Of a stretch of 25,776 nt of DNA, positions 22,433 through 25,776 are shown piece after piece. Location: positions 1-25,776 of IMG/VR virus record IMGVR_UViG_3300013126_000213. One strand, written 5' to 3'. A program made the translations under genes and the position numbers. Origin of the DNA: a virus. How positions within the stretch are numbered: position 1 is the stretch's first letter; each line of letters begins with the position of its first letter. The notes beneath the pieces were generated by a model, which was given only the letters and a program-made list of their open reading frames with translations, searched no databases and was not told where the DNA came from.

Positions 22433-23759
22433 ATTGACCCTTTTTGTGTTTTGTTAGGATTTCGTTCAGTTCTTTTATATAAACCATAACACGCTTTTCA
22501 GGATGAGACAACAGGTCTTCGTATTCAGCAAGTTGGGCCTCAGCTTCTTTGATCCGCTCTTCATTCTTCAAACGTTCCTCTTCTGTGAAGCGATACACAG
22601 GCAGATCGGCAATATAATCGATATACACGATGCCAAATGCTTCCAACAGGTCTTTCAGCTCAGATCTGTTTTGGACCTTGCGAGCGGCCCCACCAACGTT
22701 GTTCTTGATGGCCGTTCTGATATCGTAGTAGCGTTGCAGGTCAATCTTCAACAGATCGCGCAACCGCTCATACCGTTTGACATACCAAGCCAAACGCCAG
22801 TCAGTAAATTTTGTAATCAAATCAAAGGGTTCAGCGCTCCACACCCCTTGACCTGTAAAATCCAGGACATTCAGATTTTCGTTGTGCTTGATGGATAAAC
22901 CGAGTTGTTTCAGCGTGTCTTTTTCTGTCTGACCGCTGAGAATACCCTTCTTGAACTTGACCTCAATATTGACCTTGTCCTTGGACCTATCGGTGTAATC
23001 AACCACGGTGCCTTTGTCGATCAGATCATCCAGTTTGGCGACAACCTTTTCGTGAAGCAGACCATATGGCAGGTCAGTGATACGGATCGTGGTAGCATTG
23101 ATTTCTTCATACTTCCCGTTGAAGAAATACGCCCACCCTTTGTCTGTTTTTTCTGCAGAAACAGCGGCATTGTTCAATGGGGTAAAGACGGGCAGCAGAT
23201 CGTTGTTGATCTTTTTCTTGGATAGATGAGCCACCTGAACTGAGATGATGTCTTCAAGACTTCGTGGTAGAATGCTGGACGCAAAACCAACCGCAATGCC
23301 TTCGCTTGGGTTCAACAACACGACAGGAACTAGTGGTAGAAAATGCACAGGCTCTTCTAGTGTATCGTCGTAGTTTGGCATCATTGGGATGATCTCGATG
23401 TCCTTGAACATCACATCCTCGGTAAACTTACTGACCGCAACACTGGTATAACGAGCAGCACCATAGGCAGTTGGGTCCAACATCGTGCCAAAAGCACCAT
23501 AGCCCTTGAACAACGGGATGTTGTTGCCGTATGGCGCCGCCAGTGTGTTGATTGAACCTTCTGGACTAGCGTGTGGATGCAATGGCATTGTTGCACCAGC
23601 CAGTGTTGCTGTCTTATACTTTTCACCATTACGGGCTGTCCAGAGTACCCGCCGACCAGCCGCCTTCAACCCATCTGTGACAGATGAAATGGCTCGGTTT
23701 TGCATCACATACAAGCTGTAAATGCGGCGTTCTTCTTCAATATATTTGCTTGATTTCAT
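22425..23759 (-). CDS. 52: Type II DNA topoisomerase medium subunit, T4 gp52 (GyrA-like)
   Basis: DNA cleavage and religation subunit, 444 residues, against 442 for T4 gp52. Features are VTDGLKAAGRRVLWTA (about 28-43), the HPHASPEGSINTLAAPYGNN segment, and the active site TAYGAARYTS with catalytic Tyr104 next to Arg103. The C-terminal coiled coil (EERLKNEERIKEAEAQLAEY) is typical. I chose the ATG at 23759, which overlaps the upstream stop by one base (TAATG); a longer in-frame start at 23798 would cut into the preceding gene. The ATPase subunit (gp39/gp60) is not in the window. Confidence 0.95.
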   Translation of the reverse strand: MKSSKYIEEERRIYSLYVMQNRAISSVTDGLKAAGRRVLWTARNGEKYKTATLAGATMPLHPHASPEGSINTLAAPYGNNIPLFKGYGAFGTMLDPTAYGAARYTSVAVSKFTEDVMFKDIEIIPMMPNYDDTLEEPVHFLPLVPVVLLNPSEGIAVGFASSILPRSLEDIISVQVAHLSKKKINNDLLPVFTPLNNAAVSAEKTDKGWAYFFNGKYEEINATTIRITDLPYGLLHEKVVAKLDDLIDKGTVVDYTDRSKDKVNIEVKFKKGILSGQTEKDTLKQLGLSIKHNENLNVLDFTGQGVWSAEPFDLITKFTDWRLAWYVKRYERLRDLLKIDLQRYYDIRTAIKNNVGGAARKVQNRSELKDLLEAFGIVYIDYIADLPVYRFTEEERLKNEERIKEAEAQLAEYEDLLSHPEKRVMVYIKELNEILTKHKKGQYV

Positions 23760-24040
23760 TATTTGTAATCGTCCTTGATCCATCCAATCAGAGACCATTG
23801 CACCACACTCTGCAGTCCTGGTATCTTACGGATATAACTAGCATTTGCATCATCCTCAATCATCAGAGGATTTGATGCATCATCCAATCGCACCCCGTGA
23901 CTCTTGAGAAACTCAAAAAATTCATCTCGATCATAAAATACTTTATGATTGTGTTTTGATTTGGGGGTGAGAGTTATGTCTGGATGAAAATCAAAATCTC
24001 TACGCCACATCCCTATATCCCTGGGATAAAAAGTAATCAA
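23759..24040 (-). CDS. Hypothetical protein with probable TTG start
   Basis: About 93 residues (ITFYPRDIGMWRRDFDFHPD, then YDRDEFFEFLKSHGVRLDD). An ATG at 24148 would overlap the membrane-protein gene by over 100 bases. A TTG at 24040 overlaps that gene's TGA as TTGA and has GGAG about nine bases upstream, so I prefer it; an ATG at 24010 is the alternative. Its stop overlaps the topoisomerase start. No family recognised. Confidence 0.55.
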   Translation of the reverse strand: MITFYPRDIGMWRRDFDFHPDITLTPKSKHNHKVFYDRDEFFEFLKSHGVRLDDASNPLMIEDDANASYIRKIPGLQSVVQWSLIGWIKDDYK

Positions 24041-24222
24041 GGCAGTATTCTCCAACTCAAAATGGCAAGGGATATCATACAGCAGGCAAGACCAACATAC
24101 AAGCAAAAAATGCCCACATGGTCCATCCAGTGGTCTTTTGTACTCCAATCAGCGTTTGGTGACCACTTGCCAACAAACAGCCACCCGAGGATGATCAACC
24201 CTACTCCAAAACTAAAAATCAT
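24037..24222 (-). CDS. Small membrane protein with two predicted transmembrane segments
   Basis: A 61-residue protein with hydrophobic segments at about 1-17 (MIFSFGVGLIILGWLFV) and 36-58 (VGIFCLYVGLACCMISLAIL), joined by a polar loop rich in Trp and Asp. The ATG at 24222 follows AAAGGAG by six bases; a longer in-frame start lies inside the upstream gene. Size and topology would fit a holin or an inner-membrane accessory protein, but the genetic context does not favour one. Confidence 0.7.
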   Translation of the reverse strand: MIFSFGVGLIILGWLFVGKWSPNADWSTKDHWMDHVGIFCLYVGLACCMISLAILSWRILP

Positions 24223-24223
24223 G

Positions 24224-24804
24224 TCAATCTCCTTTTCCATGGTGATCTAGCGCTCTCAACTCACGCCTTCCAATTTTTTGGATCACCTCTTGCAGACTGA
24301 TGGGACGCATACCGTGGCAATCCATCCCAACATCCATGGATCGTGTTCCATCATCAGGCATCGTTCCGTGGCTGTGTCCAAATAAATGCAGTGAACCGTG
24401 GTGGCTCTTATTCCACACCTTCATTGCATAGTGACACATGATAATCTTGACCCCCTTACCGCCCCCATCCGGTTTGAAGTCTCGTTCAAGCAGTTCATGC
24501 TCTTCATCGAAATAAGCACGCAGCGGAATGCTGTTACGGATCACCTTATCGTGGTTACCGTAGATCAAGATCTTGATGCCGTTCAACCTAGACAGAATGC
24601 TGTTTGTTGTCTTTTCATCAGCGAATGAGATATCTCCCAAAATATAGATGTGGTCGTATTGTTGAACTGTATTGTTCCAGTTCGTAATGATAGCCTCATT
24701 CATTTCCTCTACTGAGGCAAATGGACGGTTGCAGTACTTGATAATGTTTGCGTGCCCAAAGTGGATCCTCGCTAGATGTCCGAGGTAAAATATACCCCGG
24801 ACAC
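24224..24804 (-). CDS. Calcineurin-like metallophosphoesterase, frame interrupted by an 11-base insertion
   Basis: A GTG at 24804, about six bases after AAAGGA, reads MSGVYFTSDI and then meets TAG (24774-24772). Skipping eight bases from the ATC codon before the stop to a second ATC (24766-24764) continues HFGHANIIKYCNRPF and the rest. The joined product is about 189 residues with all five family motifs: SDIHFGH, LGDISF, GNHD, CHYAM and GHSHG. Without the skip, translation could begin only at ATG 24703 (159 residues), losing the first metal-binding motif and probably activity. A -1 frameshift would instead insert LAR between the motif's Asp and His. The gene follows an HNH endonuclease gene with one base between. 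It is either a bypassed gene or a recent pseudogene; the otherwise well-kept frame and binding site favour use. Substrate unknown. Confidence 0.75.
24764..24785 (-). other. Candidate translational bypass element (hairpin, stop and matched codons)
   Basis: On the minus strand, CCTCG (24785-24781), loop GACATCTAG, CGAGG (24771-24767), then ATC CAC. The loop holds the possible take-off codon ATC followed at once by TAG. The possible landing codon ATC comes directly after the hairpin, and GAGG next to it resembles a Shine-Dalgarno sequence. T4 gene 60 bypassing likewise uses matched take-off and landing codons, a UAG after take-off and a hairpin holding both. Whether ribosomes skip here is untested. 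Confidence 0.55.
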
Positions 24805-24805
24805 C

Positions 24806-25630
24806 TTATTTCCTTTCATATCTCTTTCCATTTTCGTATTCCTTTATTCGTTGTAACACGATCTCGTGCTCACACCACTCCTTGTTGTATCGTCGTATCG
24901 CCTCAAACAACTCATCCAGAGTGTGACCGTCATCATCCACATAACGCTCTTTTTTCTTTGCAACGTTTTCGCTGTGCAATAGTATCTGACAGTTTGCAGG
25001 ATGTCTCATTATTTCCGGAAAAACCCCGTTGTAAAAACCAGATTTTCTTCCGTATATGTGGTCTCTAACAACTCCTTTTGTGTTTGTTTTTGCATTGAAT
25101 ACGCCATACTCTAATAGTATTTGTCTAGGGTCGTCAATAATATCAAACATTCGGCTAATCCAGTTTGCCTCTTTCTGATATACTTCCCAATCACTTTTCA
25201 GTTCAAGCGGTATCCAAACACCTTTCTCTTCTCGTATTCTTCTATTACGCTGTTTATATTCATCGGTCCATTTGGCCGACGATTTTTGTCCAATAATCCG
25301 TCTTGTTTCATCATTAGGGTAATGCTGATAACTTTCACGCGTCCGGTGAGCATGCATTTTTTGTATCCGGTCTTCGCTGAACTTTTTGCCCCTATTTGTT
25401 TTACCACACGCATGTGCCTTATCAGGGTTCTCTGCAAAAAACTTTCGTTTTTCCTCACCTGCCTGCTTCCGCTGTTCCTCTGTCCATTTGTTGCCGTAGT
25501 TTGGGTTATTCTCGCCTATGTTGCCTATGGCCAAACAAGCCTTGCTACAAAAATGTCTTGGTTTTTCATCATAGATGTATCGGTCAAACTGTTTATTGCA
25601 AATACAACATTGTAAAGTTGCTTTTGGCAT
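24806..25630 (-). CDS. HNH homing endonuclease inserted at the 5' end of the metallophosphoesterase gene
   Basis: A 274-residue endonuclease. The N-terminus has a zinc-finger-like CCICNKQF...FCSKAC. NUMOD3-like segments follow (NPNYGNKWTEEQRKQAGEEK, GKKFSEDRIQKMHAHR, SSAKWTDEYKQRN). The HNH-type core is C-terminal: VVRDHIYGRKSGFYNGVFPE, then HPANCQILLHSENVAKK. It is unlike the HNH gene at 2484. The start at 25630 follows AGGAG. Like that gene, it sits between a fossil of the target gene start (25676-25708) and a rebuilt start (24804). The insertion in the rebuilt copy may protect it from cleavage, as proposed for T4 MobA and gene 60. Confidence 0.9.
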   Translation of the reverse strand: MPKATLQCCICNKQFDRYIYDEKPRHFCSKACLAIGNIGENNPNYGNKWTEEQRKQAGEEKRKFFAENPDKAHACGKTNRGKKFSEDRIQKMHAHRTRESYQHYPNDETRRIIGQKSSAKWTDEYKQRNRRIREEKGVWIPLELKSDWEVYQKEANWISRMFDIIDDPRQILLEYGVFNAKTNTKGVVRDHIYGRKSGFYNGVFPEIMRHPANCQILLHSENVAKKKERYVDDDGHTLDELFEAIRRYNKEWCEHEIVLQRIKEYENGKRYERK

Positions 25631-25640
25631 AATAATCTCC

Positions 25641-25673
25641 TATCGGTACAAGTATTTATGGTTGTTACCGATA
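25641..25673 (-). promoter_or_regulatory. Late promoter within an inverted repeat beside the ribosome binding site
   Basis: TATCGGTA (minus strand, 25673-25666) and TACCGATA (25648-25641) are exact complements flanking CATAAATA (25660-25653). The second arm touches AGGAG, and G-U pairs could extend the stem over it. Late RNA starting near 25647 lacks the first arm. Confidence 0.7.
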
Positions 25674-25675
25674 AA

Positions 25676-25708
25676 GTGACCAAAGTGTAGGTCACTTATA
25701 AATATTAT
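25676..25708 (-). pseudogene. Fossil of the metallophosphoesterase N-terminus
   Basis: Minus-strand codons read IIFISDLHFGH, the first metal-binding motif of the metallophosphoesterase family, without the 11-base insertion seen in the copy at 24804. The frame then runs into unrelated sequence (FIGNNHKYLYR, stop). No ATG, GTG or TTG start precedes it in frame after a TAA at 25720. I read it as the ancestral gene start left behind by insertion of the HNH gene. Confidence 0.75.
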
Positions 25709-25732
25709 ATCACATTCTTACCCAAAAGACAA
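25704..25732 (-). promoter_or_regulatory. Sigma70-type promoter, probably the ancestral metallophosphoesterase promoter
   Basis: Minus strand: TTGTCT, 17 bases, TATAAT. It overlaps the fossil, so transcription would start inside it and read on into the HNH gene and the rebuilt metallophosphoesterase. Confidence 0.55.
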
Positions 25733-25734
25733 CA

Positions 25735-25776
25735 TCATTCCACTTCAGCCGTCAACCACTTTTTTCTAGCATCCGC
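25735..25776 (-). CDS. C-terminal end of an upstream gene (partial)
   Basis: The only minus-strand frame open to the window edge reads ADARKKWLTAEVE and stops with TGA at 25735. It is too short to identify. Its position suggests it is the gene that preceded the metallophosphoesterase before the HNH insertion. Confidence 0.4.
   Translation of the reverse strand, partial: ADARKKWLTAEVE

Noticed and set aside
22503-23225. Plus-strand open frames of 131 and 106 codons
   Set aside because: They lie opposite the topoisomerase gene, have no family features, and the minus-strand protein is unmistakable.
24767-24777. Programmed -1 frameshift as the way to read the metallophosphoesterase
   Set aside because: It would give SDILARIHFGH, pushing the metal-binding Asp and His apart, and there is no slippery heptamer. 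The skip restores the exact motif.
25697-25704. Plus-strand TATAAATA as a late promoter
   Set aside because: It points out of the window with no plus-strand gene in view, and the bases are explained by the minus-strand -10 element and fossil codons.
24752-25708. Group I intron or intein splitting the metallophosphoesterase gene
   Set aside because: The upstream fragment has no start codon in frame, the downstream copy has its own GTG and binding site, and the same motif is present on both sides. Duplication with insertion explains this better than splicing.
1-25776. CRISPR array, tRNA genes or insertion sequences
   Set aside because: I saw no regularly spaced repeats, no cloverleaf candidates in the short intergenic regions, and no transposase.

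Overview
The window looks like part of a T4-like (Tevenvirinae-related) myovirus genome of moderate to low GC. Signature genes are a family B DNA polymerase (gp43), DnaB-type helicase (gp41), type II topoisomerase subunit (gp52), dCMP deaminase, class I ribonucleotide reductase (nrdA/nrdB), a DsbA-like DNA-binding protein and many T4-type late promoters, (C/T)ATAAATA. The AhpC peroxiredoxin reads like a Burkholderiales/betaproteobacterial protein, so an aquatic betaproteobacterial host is my best guess; this is inference from memory of the family, not a search.

Layout. 1-3323 (minus): DNA polymerase (3' end off the window), preceded by an HNH homing endonuclease that sits between a fossil copy of the polymerase start and the working start. 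3363-6215 (minus): three single-gene cassettes (ahpC, a LamG-domain virion protein, a dsbA-like gene), each closed by a similar terminator. 6259-8522: two paralogous plus-strand GIY-YIG endonucleases inserted among minus-strand genes (SleB-type hydrolase, 2OG-Fe(II) oxygenase). 8492-16235 (minus): retropepsin-like protein, RecB/Cas4-like nuclease, several unassigned or virion-type proteins, gp41 helicase, an LSm-like protein. 16236-16432: divergent promoter region. 16433-21051 (plus): cd, nrdA, a GIY-YIG endonuclease, nrdB, a small Cys-rich protein and a HAD nucleotidase, together a deoxynucleotide supply operon. 21063-25776 (minus): small genes, a lipoprotein, gp52, a membrane protein, a metallophosphoesterase, a second HNH endonuclease and the end of one more gene. 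No intergenic stretch exceeds 300 bases.

The most striking theme is homing-endonuclease cassettes that rebuild the 5' end of the gene they invade. At the polymerase, the first 17 codons occur twice, on either side of the HNH gene, with the same amino acids but different synonymous codons. At the metallophosphoesterase, an intact catalytic motif SDxHFGH is left as a fossil upstream of the HNH gene. The working copy downstream starts at a GTG with a good ribosome binding site and carries an 11-base insertion in exactly that motif. The insertion creates a hairpin with matching ATC codons as possible take-off and landing sites and a UAG directly after the first. This resembles the T4 gene 60/mobA bypass cassette and is my leading candidate for an undescribed system; a plain frameshift scar remains possible.

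A second theme is regulation. Five late promoters sit inside inverted repeats in which the upstream arm overlaps or precedes the promoter and the downstream arm covers the ribosome binding site or start codon. This is the T4 arrangement that blocks translation from read-through early transcripts but not from late ones. Sigma70-type early promoters (TTGAC(A/T/C), 17-18 bases, TATAAT-like) are also visible, and two of them place the expected transcription start at the ATG.
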